8,584 nucleotides of DNA from Woeseia sp. (GTDB lineage: Bacteria; Pseudomonadota; Gammaproteobacteria; Steroidobacterales; Woeseiaceae), in NCBI GenBank assembly GCA_003229095.1, contig QIHS01000439.1, forward strand, positions 1 through 8,584, in the 5' to 3' direction. Below the pieces are notes generated by a model. It was not told where the DNA came from. It saw nothing but the letters and a program-made list of their open reading frames with translations, and made no database searches. Positions 1 to 5,926 of this stretch are shown here, one piece after another. The position numbers and the translations under genes are program-made. How positions within the stretch are numbered: position 1 is the first letter of the stretch; the number at the start of each line of letters is the position of its first letter.

Positions 1-2
1 GT

Positions 3-422
3 GCGGATGAATTCAAGATATTCACCAACATCGAATCGACGTTGGTCGATCCGAAGTCCTTCGATGAGTCGAGTTTTGTCGACAAACAGAGTGACGTCTG
101 CGTTATTCCGCCGAACTCGTTCGCGCTCGCGCGCACGATTGAATACTTCCGGATTCCACGCCAGGTGCTGACGATTTGCCTTGGCAAGTCAACTTATGCA
201 CGTTGCGGCATCATTGTTAACGTCACGCCGCTGGAACCCGAGTGGGAGGGACACGTCACGCTCGAATTCTCCAATACCACACCGTTGCCGGCAAAGATTT
301 ACGCACATGAGGGTGTCGCGCAAATGCTGTTTTTCGAGTCTGACGAGGAGTGCGAAACGTCTTATCGGGATCGTGGTGGCAAGTATCAGGGTCAGCAAGG
401 CGTCACATTGCCCAAGGCGTAA
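3..422 (+). CDS. dcd: dCTP deaminase, 5'-truncated by window edge
   Basis: Deaminates dCTP to dUTP, supplying dUMP for thymidylate synthesis in the cytosol; the enzyme is a homotrimer. The reading frame is open from base 3 and 139 residues are visible. Compared with the Pseudomonas-type Dcd of about 188 residues as I remember it, roughly the first 49 are outside the window. The TTG at 42 is only an internal codon, because the in-frame residues before it (ADEFKIFTNIES) are also conserved Dcd sequence. Visible landmarks in partial numbering: GKSTYAR at 61-67, the substrate-binding loop; NVTPLEPEWEGHVTLEF, with the catalytic glutamate at E88; and the C-terminal GGKYQGQQGVTLPKA, which closes over the nucleotide. 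It belongs to the longer Dcd subtype rather than the E. coli-like one. The TAA stop lies four bases from the convergent purN stop, so there is no room for a dedicated terminator between them. Confidence 0.97.
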   Translation, partial: ADEFKIFTNIESTLVDPKSFDESSFVDKQSDVCVIPPNSFALARTIEYFRIPRQVLTICLGKSTYARCGIIVNVTPLEPEWEGHVTLEFSNTTPLPAKIYAHEGVAQMLFFESDEECETSYRDRGGKYQGQQGVTLPKA

Positions 423-426
423 GGCA

Positions 427-1104
427 CTACGAGCCGCTTGTTCTCGGCATATCGCTCTCGGCATACTGAATGGGCCCGTCGAGCCGTTCGCCATCCAGCC
501 ACGCCGCCCCATTGCGACACTTTAATCTGCCGGATGCATACAGCGCTGCCGCCTTTGGATAAATCCGGTGTTCGATAGTGAGGACACGCGCGGCGAGCGT
601 AGTGGCGGAGTCATCGGGCATCACAGCGACCCGTCCCTGCATGATCGCCGGCCCGCCGTCGAGTTGTTCCGTGACAAAATGAACAGTGCTGCCGTGCCAT
701 CGCTCGCCCGCATCGATCACTTGCTGGTGCGTATCCAGCCCGGGATATTTGGGTAAAAGAGATGGATGAATATTCAACATCCGCCCGGCGTAATAATCAG
801 TGAAAACCGTTGTCAGGATGCGCATGAAGCCGGCAAGAATGATCAGGTCAGGATGATACGGTTGCAGTGTCTCAACCAACGCGGCGTCAAACAGCGGACG
901 CTCGGGAAAGTCCTGGTGTTCGAGGCAGGCAACGTCGATGTTTGCTTTTTGCGCCCGCTCGAGGCCGGCCACGCCCGGTTTGTTGCTGAGCACGAGCGAA
1001 ATATCCAGGTCAATCTGGCCGGATTGGCAGGCGTCGATAAGTGCCTGCAGGTTGCTGCCGTTGCCTGAAATCAGGACAGCAGCCGTTGTACGCGAACTTT
1101 TCAG
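427..1104 (-). CDS. purN: phosphoribosylglycinamide formyltransferase (GART)
   Basis: Transfers a formyl group from 10-formyltetrahydrofolate to glycinamide ribonucleotide, the third step of purine synthesis. The domain begins with LISGNGSNLQAL at 11-22, the phosphate-binding loop. The catalytic triad is visible as N111 and H113 in NIHPSLLPKYPGLDTH and D149 in EQLDGGP, offset by five from E. coli N106, H108 and D144. Length is 225 residues against 212 in E. coli, with the family's C-terminal AAWLDGERL. The start is odd: between the purM stop and the conserved domain there is no in-frame ATG, GTG or TTG. I chose CTG at 1104-1102 because AGGA sits eight bases before it. A CTG at 1128-1126 overlapping the purM TGA, the ATT at 1125, or a lost base restoring the ATG at 1112 are alternatives. 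A TTG at 1260 would bury 50 arginine-rich residues inside purM and is unlikely. It follows purM in one operon. Confidence 0.93.
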   Translation of the reverse strand: MKSSRTTAAVLISGNGSNLQALIDACQSGQIDLDISLVLSNKPGVAGLERAQKANIDVACLEHQDFPERPLFDAALVETLQPYHPDLIILAGFMRILTTVFTDYYAGRMLNIHPSLLPKYPGLDTHQQVIDAGERWHGSTVHFVTEQLDGGPAIMQGRVAVMPDDSATTLAARVLTIEHRIYPKAAALYASGRLKCRNGAAWLDGERLDGPIQYAESDMPRTSGS

Positions 1105-1112
1105 AGCTGCAT

Positions 1113-1116
1113 TCCT
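1113..1116 (-). promoter_or_regulatory. ribosome binding site supporting the CTG start of purN
   Basis: AGGA on the minus strand, eight bases before the CTG at 1104 and about ten bases past the purM stop. It is the only Shine-Dalgarno-like run well spaced for an in-frame purN start. It sits directly against the out-of-frame ATG at 1112, too close to serve that codon well. That ATG opens only a three-codon frame (MQL then TGA). Confidence 0.4.
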
Positions 1117-1124
1117 GACCCGAA

Positions 1125-2144
1125 TCAGACGTAGCTGACCGGACCGGCGCCGGCGACTACGGTGCCGAGGCGCCAGGCCTTTTCGCCGCTGCTCGCCAAC
1201 GACTCGAGTGCCGCATCGGTATCGTTCGGATCGACGACCACGGTCATGCCGACGCCACAATTGAATGTGCGCCGCATTTCATCGGTTTCGATTCGTCCGG
1301 CGGCCTGCAGCCAGTCGAAAACGGCCTGTTGCTGCCAGCTATTGACGTCAATCTCGGCATGCAGGTCGCGGCCGAGGATTCTCGGTACATTCTCGGTTAT
1401 GCCACCGCCGGTGATGTGCGCCAAACCCTTGATTGCGGTGGATTCCAGCAGCTTGAGAATGGCACGCACGTAAATTCGAGTGGGTTCCATCAACAGTTTT
1501 TCTGCCGGCGTGCCGTCAACGACTCGATTCTCGGCAATCTCGAGCACTTTGCGGATCAACGAGTAGCCGTTCGAGTGTGGACCGCTCGATGCCAGCCCGA
1601 TAATCGTATCGCCCGCGCAAATTGCGCTGCCGTCGATCAATTGGCTGCGTTCAACTGCACCGACACAAAAACCCGCGAGATCATAGTCGCCAGCGGCGTA
1701 CATGTCGGGCATCTCGGCCGTTTCTCCGCCGATTAGCGCGGCCCCGGCCTGCTCACAGCCCATCGCAATGCCGCTGACAACCGCTGTGGCCAATGCGGAA
1801 TCCAACCGGCCACAAGCGAAATAGTCGAGAAAAAACAAGGGCTCCGCGCCCTGGACCAGCACGTCATTGACGCACATCGCCACCAGGTCAATGCCAATCG
1901 TATCGTGGCACTCGGTTGCCTGCGCCAGTTTGAGCTTTGTGCCGACCCCATCGGTGCCTGAAACCAGGACCGCTTCCTTGTAGCGACCCGGTGGCAGGGC
2001 GAACAGACCGCCGAATCCGCCAAGGCCTGCGATGACTTCAGGACGCCTCGTCCTGGCGACCAGCGGCTTTATCTTTTCAACGAAAGCGATGCCGGCATCG
2101 ATGTCTACGCCAGCGTCTTTATAGGTCAATGGGGGTGTCGTCAT
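1125..2144 (-). CDS. purM: phosphoribosylformylglycinamidine cyclo-ligase (AIR synthetase)
   Basis: Closes FGAM to aminoimidazole ribonucleotide using ATP, the fifth step of purine synthesis; cytosolic. The 339 residues compare with 345 in E. coli. Family landmarks in order: YKDAGVDIDAG at 8-18, the glycine-rich GLGGFGGLF at 40-48, SGTDGVGTKLKLA at 62-74, GGETAEMPDMY at 139-149, SSGPHSNGYSLIRKV at 186-200, HITGGGITENVPRIL at 243-257 and RTFNCGVGM at 292-300. The start at 2144 was chosen because MTTPPLTYKDAG matches the usual N terminus and AGGA lies just ahead at 2151-2148, though with a short three-base gap. In-frame codons further upstream, for example the ATG at 2195, fall at the predicted transcription start. 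It is the first gene of a purM-purN operon. I see no PurR-like palindrome in front of it. Confidence 0.97.
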   Translation of the reverse strand: MTTPPLTYKDAGVDIDAGIAFVEKIKPLVARTRRPEVIAGLGGFGGLFALPPGRYKEAVLVSGTDGVGTKLKLAQATECHDTIGIDLVAMCVNDVLVQGAEPLFFLDYFACGRLDSALATAVVSGIAMGCEQAGAALIGGETAEMPDMYAAGDYDLAGFCVGAVERSQLIDGSAICAGDTIIGLASSGPHSNGYSLIRKVLEIAENRVVDGTPAEKLLMEPTRIYVRAILKLLESTAIKGLAHITGGGITENVPRILGRDLHAEIDVNSWQQQAVFDWLQAAGRIETDEMRRTFNCGVGMTVVVDPNDTDAALESLASSGEKAWRLGTVVAGAGPVSYV

Positions 2145-2201
2145 ACGTCCTGGCTCTGGCCCAAGGGTCAATGTCCGCCAGTCGGCAGACCCCATGGACG
2201 A

Positions 2202-2229
2202 ATAATATTGCAAATAATATCAGTGGCAA
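2202..2229 (-). promoter_or_regulatory. sigma70-type promoter for purM-purN
   Basis: Reading the minus strand, TTGCCA (2229-2224, five of six to the -35 consensus), a 16-base spacer, then TATTAT (2207-2202, five of six to the -10 consensus). Transcription would start near 2195, giving a leader of about 50 bases before the purM ATG at 2144. It overlaps the plus-strand promoter, sharing its -35 bases. Confidence 0.5.
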
Positions 2230-2250
2230 ATTCTGTGAGGGCGATATAAT
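2223..2250 (+). promoter_or_regulatory. sigma70-type promoter for the DUF2066-hda operon
   Basis: A perfect TATAAT at 2245-2250 preceded by GTGGCA at 2223-2228 (four of six to the -35 consensus), spacer 16 bases. Transcription would start near 2257, about 45 bases before the ATG at 2302. The -35 overlaps that of the divergent purM promoter. Confidence 0.55.
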
Positions 2251-2301
2251 AAAGCTTCGACACCTGACAGACACTCTTTTTTCTTTCGCTGGCCGGGCAA
2301 T

Positions 2302-3474
2302 ATGCAAAACCGATGGATGCAAGTTAAATACGCGAGCAGGCTCGTGCCGACCAGTACTCGGCGCTGCCTGGCAATGCTGGTCGCCACGATGATGTGGCTA
2401 CCGCTGGCTCACGCTGTGGAGTTGACGTCGCTGTACACCGTTGAAGTGCCGCTCAAGGAAGGCGAAGCAAACGCACGTTCCAATGCGTTCAAGAGTGCGC
2501 TGACTGCGGTACTGGTGCGGGTCACCGAGTCGACCTCGGAGGCGGTTTCTGAAGAAATGGCAATTATGTTTCCAAATCCCGGCCAATTTGTCATGCAATT
2601 TGAAACTGTCCAGGCGGGTACGTTGACGGTCACAATGGACGGCGACGCAATCGAGCGAGTGTTGCGGCAATATGGCAAGACAGTCTGGGGCACAGAACGG
2701 CCGTTGACTGTGGTCTGGCTGGCCGTCGATTGGGGTCGGGGGGACAGGGAGATTGTGGGCGCGGAAGACCCTGACAGGCGGCCAGGTATGGCGGGTGATG
2801 TCGATCGAAACAAAGTGCTGCGCGATAGCATTCAGAAAGTCGCCAGGACGCGCGGCATCCCGATTGTATTTCCCTTGCTCGATACTGAAGATCTCCAAAA
2901 AATCAGCTTTAGCGACGTCTGGGGAGGATTCGACAATCAGCTGTTGCAGGCTTCGGTTCGCTACGGGGCGACTTCTATTCTGATCGGGCGAATTCGTCCG
3001 GGCACGACGTCATTGCAATCGCATCAGTGGGCCTGGCACCTGGATGACCAACAAATGAGCTGGCGCGGCGAAGCCACAGATGCCATTAACCTCATGGCGG
3101 ATTCGCTGGCAGTCAGGGATGGCGTCGCGGGTAACTTGCGCGCTGAGTCAATTCGCCTGACAATTTCCGGCATCAATTCAGTCAATGCGTATGGACAGGT
3201 TCAGTTTTACCTCGAGCAACTTCGCTCAATCGACCAACTGAAGATCAAGACAGTGGCGGCGGACAGGATAATTTACGAAGTTGACCTGCGCGGTGATGTT
3301 GATCGTCTGCAACGCGCGTTGTTGTCGAGCGGCATATTCATCCAGGTTGAGTCGATTGTACCGCTGGACACCAGCCCATTCGGTTCGGACCGAAATCCGT
3401 TTGGTCGCGGCCTTCGCTCTCGCGATGCTGCCCGTTCGCTGGAGTTCTTTTATCGTCCGGACACATCGAACTAA
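2302..3474 (+). CDS. DUF2066 domain-containing protein, exported
   Basis: Function unknown. I recognise the sequence as a DUF2066-family protein: the N-terminal part VELTSLYTVEVPLKEGEANA and the following ALTAVLVRVTES, about residues 39-150, match that family's usual opening. A signal peptide is visible: basic residues (R4, K9, R13, R20, R21), a hydrophobic stretch at 23-35 and a cleavage site AHA|V at 38/39, so the mature protein of about 352 residues is probably periplasmic or envelope-associated. The C-terminal half (270-345) looks like a mixed alpha/beta domain with a repeated 'QLRSI..LKIKTV' pattern, and the tail is charged and arginine-rich. No catalytic motif is apparent. There is no clear Shine-Dalgarno for ATG 2302; the ATG at 2317 is an alternative, while 2374 would remove the basic n-region. 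It is first in a likely operon with the phosphatidyltransferase and hda. The DUF2066/purM/hda association recurs in gammaproteobacteria, as I recall. Confidence 0.88.
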   Translation: MQNRWMQVKYASRLVPTSTRRCLAMLVATMMWLPLAHAVELTSLYTVEVPLKEGEANARSNAFKSALTAVLVRVTESTSEAVSEEMAIMFPNPGQFVMQFETVQAGTLTVTMDGDAIERVLRQYGKTVWGTERPLTVVWLAVDWGRGDREIVGAEDPDRRPGMAGDVDRNKVLRDSIQKVARTRGIPIVFPLLDTEDLQKISFSDVWGGFDNQLLQASVRYGATSILIGRIRPGTTSLQSHQWAWHLDDQQMSWRGEATDAINLMADSLAVRDGVAGNLRAESIRLTISGINSVNAYGQVQFYLEQLRSIDQLKIKTVAADRIIYEVDLRGDVDRLQRALLSSGIFIQVESIVPLDTSPFGSDRNPFGRGLRSRDAARSLEFFYRPDTSN

Positions 3475-3507
3475 CTGGCCCGAACTCATTAGCCCGGACT
3501 AAACCCC

Positions 3508-4101
3508 ATGTCTCTACGCTGGCTGCCAAATGCAATTTCACTGATGCGCATCGCGATGATCGTGCCGATCCTCGTTTTCATGCATGAGGGCAGGTATGAC
3601 GTCGCGTTAATATTGTTTTTTATTGCCGGATTCTCCGATGGCGTTGACGGTTTTCTTGCCAAACGATATGACTGGCACACTCGAATTGGCGCGATGCTCG
3701 ACCCGATTGCGGATAAGCTGCTGGTAGGTGGTACTTTTATCATGCTCGTCGTCAACGGACTGATTCCACTGTGGCTCGCAGTTCTGGTGGTCATTCGAGA
3801 TGTCGTCATTGTCGGTGGCGCGACCATTTACAATTTTCTCATCAAGCCAATCGAAGGCGAGCCAACCCGAATCAGCAAACTCAATACTGCATTGCAATTG
3901 TTGTTCGTCGTGTTCGTCATGAGTCGTGCCGGTTACGAGTGGCCAGATCCGATTGCAATCACCGTCATCGGTGCAGGCGTCGTGGTCACGATCGTGATCA
4001 GCGGTATCGACTACATCTGGTCGTGGGCAAGGCGCGCTCGCGCTACCGGTCCTGACGCACAGGAATTGTCGGCTGCCTCCGCCGATGAAGAGCATCGATG
4101 A
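3508..4101 (+). CDS. CDP-alcohol phosphatidyltransferase family protein (PgsA-like)
   Basis: Integral inner-membrane enzyme that swaps CMP of CDP-diacylglycerol for an alcohol head group; the best guess is a PgsA-type phosphatidylglycerophosphate synthase, or a cardiolipin-synthase-like relative. The signature D-x2-D-G-x2-A-[RK]-x8-G-x3-D-x3-D is complete with exact spacing: D44, D47, G48, A51, G61, D65, D69. The position that is normally arginine in the AR pair is K52 (followed by R53). Hydrophobic segments at about 13-25, 31-43, 72-97, 98-112, 127-138 and 148-170 fit a six-helix membrane core. Length is 197 residues against about 182 for E. coli PgsA; the excess is a hydrophilic, charged C-terminal tail from about 173. 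The start is 34 bases after the DUF2066 stop with no strong ribosome binding site. Its TGA stop overlaps an ATG (ATGA). The substrate alcohol cannot be told from sequence, so I give no symbol. Confidence 0.9.
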   Translation: MSLRWLPNAISLMRIAMIVPILVFMHEGRYDVALILFFIAGFSDGVDGFLAKRYDWHTRIGAMLDPIADKLLVGGTFIMLVVNGLIPLWLAVLVVIRDVVIVGGATIYNFLIKPIEGEPTRISKLNTALQLLFVVFVMSRAGYEWPDPIAITVIGAGVVVTIVISGIDYIWSWARRARATGPDAQELSAASADEEHR

Positions 4102-4133
4102 GCAAAATTGACTCAGTGGAAGCGGAACGTTGA
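4098..4133 (+). other. possible 11-codon bridging ORF between the phosphatidyltransferase gene and hda
   Basis: The frame ATG...TGA encodes MSKIDSVEAER. Its ATG overlaps the upstream TGA as ATGA, and its own TGA overlaps the TTG start of hda as TTGA. A purine-rich GAAGAG lies just before it. This geometry would pass ribosomes from the membrane gene to hda by two successive stop-start couplings. It may be chance, or the relic of an hda start that once lay in this frame. Confidence 0.3.
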
Positions 4134-4822
4134 CCCAGCTGGTTTTGCCACTGAAACTTCAGGACCACGCCGTCTTTGAGAGTTTCCTGCCTGCCGGGAA
4201 TGAGACAATGGTCGCCTATTTGCAGGACACAGTTGCCTCTGGCAGTGGGCAGGGGTGCTGGATACGAGGTGCTGGCGCAAGTGGCAAAACGCACTTGTTG
4301 CAGGCAGTTTGCGAGCGTGCGAGCGATAATGCGCAGTTTTTGCCGGTGGCAGAATTTGTAGAGGCGGGTGCCGACATACTGGAAGGACTGGCAAGCAGGC
4401 GGTTCGTTTGTCTTGACGATGTCGATGCGATCAGCGGCGATGCACATTGGGAGTTGCAACTTTTCAGCCTTTGCAATGCGTTGTTCGACGCGGGCGGCGT
4501 TCTTATCTGTTCCGCAGCCGCTGCGCCTCGTGAGTGCGGATTTGTACTGGCCGATCTCGTTAGTCGTTTCTCCCGTTTACCCACTTTCCACCTGCGCGTG
4601 CTTGATGAAGATGCACGAATCGCCGCTTTGCAGTTGAGAGCGCGCCATCGCGGCCTCGATTTGCCCAGAGATTCAGCGAACTACCTGTTAAGTCGAAGCA
4701 CGCGTGACATGGCAAGTTTGTATAACCTGCTCGATAAGCTGGATGATGAAGCGATGATTGCGCAGCGGCGCCTGACCATTCCATTCGTCAAAGAGGTTCT
4801 GAAAACCAGATCGTCTGGCTAA
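4130..4822 (+). CDS. hda: DnaA regulatory inactivator Hda
   Basis: AAA+ protein that, bound to the DNA-loaded beta clamp, triggers ATP hydrolysis by DnaA and so prevents re-initiation of replication. The N terminus carries the clamp-binding motif QLVLPL at 3-8 (E. coli QLSLPL). Next come a Walker A loop GAGASGKT at 47-54, a Walker B-like VCLDDVDAI at 93-101, the arginine-finger region LVSRF with R146, and the sensor 2 helix TRDMASLYNLLDKLD from 191 with R192. It ends in the family's LTIPFVKEVL. Length is 230 residues against 233 in E. coli. The start is TTG at 4130, chosen because GGAAG stands seven bases before it and it puts the clamp motif at the very N terminus; no in-frame ATG exists upstream. 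The TTG start and overlapping upstream stop suggest low, coupled translation, sensible for a dosage-sensitive regulator. Confidence 0.96.
   Translation: MTQLVLPLKLQDHAVFESFLPAGNETMVAYLQDTVASGSGQGCWIRGAGASGKTHLLQAVCERASDNAQFLPVAEFVEAGADILEGLASRRFVCLDDVDAISGDAHWELQLFSLCNALFDAGGVLICSAAAAPRECGFVLADLVSRFSRLPTFHLRVLDEDARIAALQLRARHRGLDLPRDSANYLLSRSTRDMASLYNLLDKLDDEAMIAQRRLTIPFVKEVLKTRSSG
4802..4820 (-). terminator. weak intrinsic terminator candidate for arsC-wrbA
   Basis: On the minus strand a seven-pair stem AGCCAGA / TCTGGTT (one G-T pair) with a three-base CGA loop, running into a TTTT tract at 4805-4802 whose first half belongs to the stem. It lies inside the 3' end of hda, about 20 bases past the wrbA stop. 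The T tract is short, so this is tentative. On the plus strand no T run follows. Confidence 0.3.
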
Positions 4823-4839
4823 GTTTCCAGGCTGGGTTT

Positions 4840-5430
4840 CTAGCTGAGCTTCAATGCCGTTTGTGCAACTCTTTTGCCGAGTGCCCTGGCAAGTTGCTTT
4901 TCGTCTTCGGAGAGGCTGTCCGAATCCCGACTCCACGATACATGACTGGCGCCGTAAGGTGTGCCGCCCGTCGTTGTCGTTGAGAGTGCCGCTTCTGAGT
5001 AGGGAATGCCCAAAAACAGCATGCCATGATGGATCAGTGGCAAGGCCATCGACATCAGGGTGGTTTCCTGGCCGCCGTGCAAAGAGGAAGTAGACGTAAA
5101 CACGCCGCACGGTTTGCCGCTCAAGGTGCCGTTAAGCCACTCGCTGCCAGTGCTGTCGAGAAAATATTTTAACGCCGCGGACATGTTGCCGAAACGAGTA
5201 GGGCTGCCCATCACGAGTCCCGCGCACTCCTTGAGGTCGTCCATGGTGACATAGGGTGGACCTTCAGCCGGAATGTCATTTTCTTGTGCGGTGGTTACCG
5301 CGGATACTGCGGGAACGGTGCGCAGTCTTGCAGCGCTGCCGCTTACAGAATCGATGCCCTGGCAGATTTCTCTTGCAAGGGATGCGGTTGCGCCGTAGCG
5401 GGAATAGTAGAGCACCAGAATCTCACTCAT
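4840..5430 (-). CDS. wrbA: NAD(P)H:quinone oxidoreductase, WrbA family flavoprotein
   Basis: FMN-dependent two-electron reductase of quinones, thought to limit semiquinone redox cycling; cytosolic, with tetramers known in the family. Flavodoxin-like fold with the WrbA landmarks: YSRYGAT at 9-15 (FMN phosphate loop), GSPTRFGNMSA at 75-85 (isoalloxazine contact), the STSSLHGGQETTL segment at 113-125, and TTTGGTPYGASH at 152-163. Length of 196 residues is typical. ATG at 5430 overlaps the arsC TGA as ATGA, so translation is probably coupled and the two genes form one transcript. The gene converges on hda, with 17 bases between stops. The gene name rests on family resemblance; a generic flavodoxin/NAD(P)H dehydrogenase (quinone) is the conservative reading. 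Confidence 0.92.
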   Translation of the reverse strand: MSEILVLYYSRYGATASLAREICQGIDSVSGSAARLRTVPAVSAVTTAQENDIPAEGPPYVTMDDLKECAGLVMGSPTRFGNMSAALKYFLDSTGSEWLNGTLSGKPCGVFTSTSSLHGGQETTLMSMALPLIHHGMLFLGIPYSEAALSTTTTGGTPYGASHVSWSRDSDSLSEDEKQLARALGKRVAQTALKLS

Positions 5431-5786
5431 GATTTGAGCAGCTCAAGTACGTTTTCCGGCGGCCGGCCTATCACTGCACGACCATTCGTTTCATCGACGA
5501 CAATGGGGCGTTGTAGTACGCGCGGATGAGCATGGAGCCATGCGGCGAGCGCATTTTCGTCCTGCAAAGGAACCTCATCTCCCGCCGCCGTGAAAGCATC
5601 CTCGCTTTGGCGCAACAAGTCTGCCAGCGGAATGTCGAGAAATTTGGCAATGCTCACCAATGTTGCAGCATCCGGCGGTTCGTCGAGGTATCGCACGATC
5701 GTTGGCGTCACACCTTGGGATTCAATTAACTCTAATGTTTTCCGGGACTTGGAGCATGCCGGGTTGTGGTAGATGGTGATGCTCAT
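5427..5786 (-). CDS. arsC: ArsC-family glutaredoxin-dependent arsenate reductase (YfgD-like)
   Basis: Thioredoxin-fold protein of the ArsC/Spx class. Family enzymes reduce arsenate to arsenite through a cysteine and glutaredoxin. Active-site signature IYHNPACSKSR at 5-15 with nucleophile C11; conserved arginines R60, R93 (QRPIV) and R108 (IGRPPE) match the oxyanion-binding arginines of E. coli ArsC in spacing. At 119 residues and ending soon after the GRPPENVLELL motif, it resembles the short chromosomal E. coli YfgD rather than plasmid ArsC (141 residues). No arsR, arsB or acr3 gene is nearby, so a role in arsenic resistance is unproven and general thiol redox work is equally possible. A yfgD gene near hda also occurs in E. 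coli. First gene of arsC-wrbA; strong ribosome binding site ahead of ATG 5786. Confidence 0.92.
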   Translation of the reverse strand: MSITIYHNPACSKSRKTLELIESQGVTPTIVRYLDEPPDAATLVSIAKFLDIPLADLLRQSEDAFTAAGDEVPLQDENALAAWLHAHPRVLQRPIVVDETNGRAVIGRPPENVLELLKS

Positions 5787-5796
5787 CGCTTTGTAT

Positions 5797-5803
5797 ACCT
5801 CCT
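5797..5803 (-). promoter_or_regulatory. consensus Shine-Dalgarno for arsC
   Basis: AGGAGGT on the minus strand, ten bases before the ATG at 5786. It is the strongest ribosome binding site in the window and fixes the arsC start. It suggests efficient translation of the arsC-wrbA message. No confident -35/-10 pair was found upstream as far as the lipoprotein gene. Confidence 0.75.
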
Positions 5804-5926
5804 GTAGTGAATTTGAATTCGTTGCCTACCATCGTTGTCTGCATTGACAGCAGATTGAACGCGGTTCAGGCCATTCGTCGTCGCTTGACGCCGTGTACGG
5901 GCGCTTGCTAGCGTGCAGTGGTGCGC

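Noticed and set aside
1105..1260. Extension of purN upstream to TTG 1260, adding about 52 residues.
   Set aside because: The extra residues are arginine-rich, have no PurN counterpart, and are simply the conserved 3' end of purM read in another frame.
2398..2898. Long open frame of 166 codons antisense to the DUF2066 gene, with a second overlapping one.
   Set aside because: Low-complexity, proline/arginine/histidine-rich translation with no domain; expected shadow of a GC-rich coding strand.
5434..5446. Palindrome TTGAGCAGCTCAA just before the wrbA ATG, considered as a translational hairpin.
   Set aside because: It encodes the conserved C-terminal ELLK of arsC and would form only a five-pair stem; likely chance.
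5844..5872. Perfect TTGACA at 5844-5849 as a -35 for the DUF4398 gene.
   Set aside because: No acceptable -10 occurs at 15-19 bases downstream (the sequence there is CAGGCC-like).
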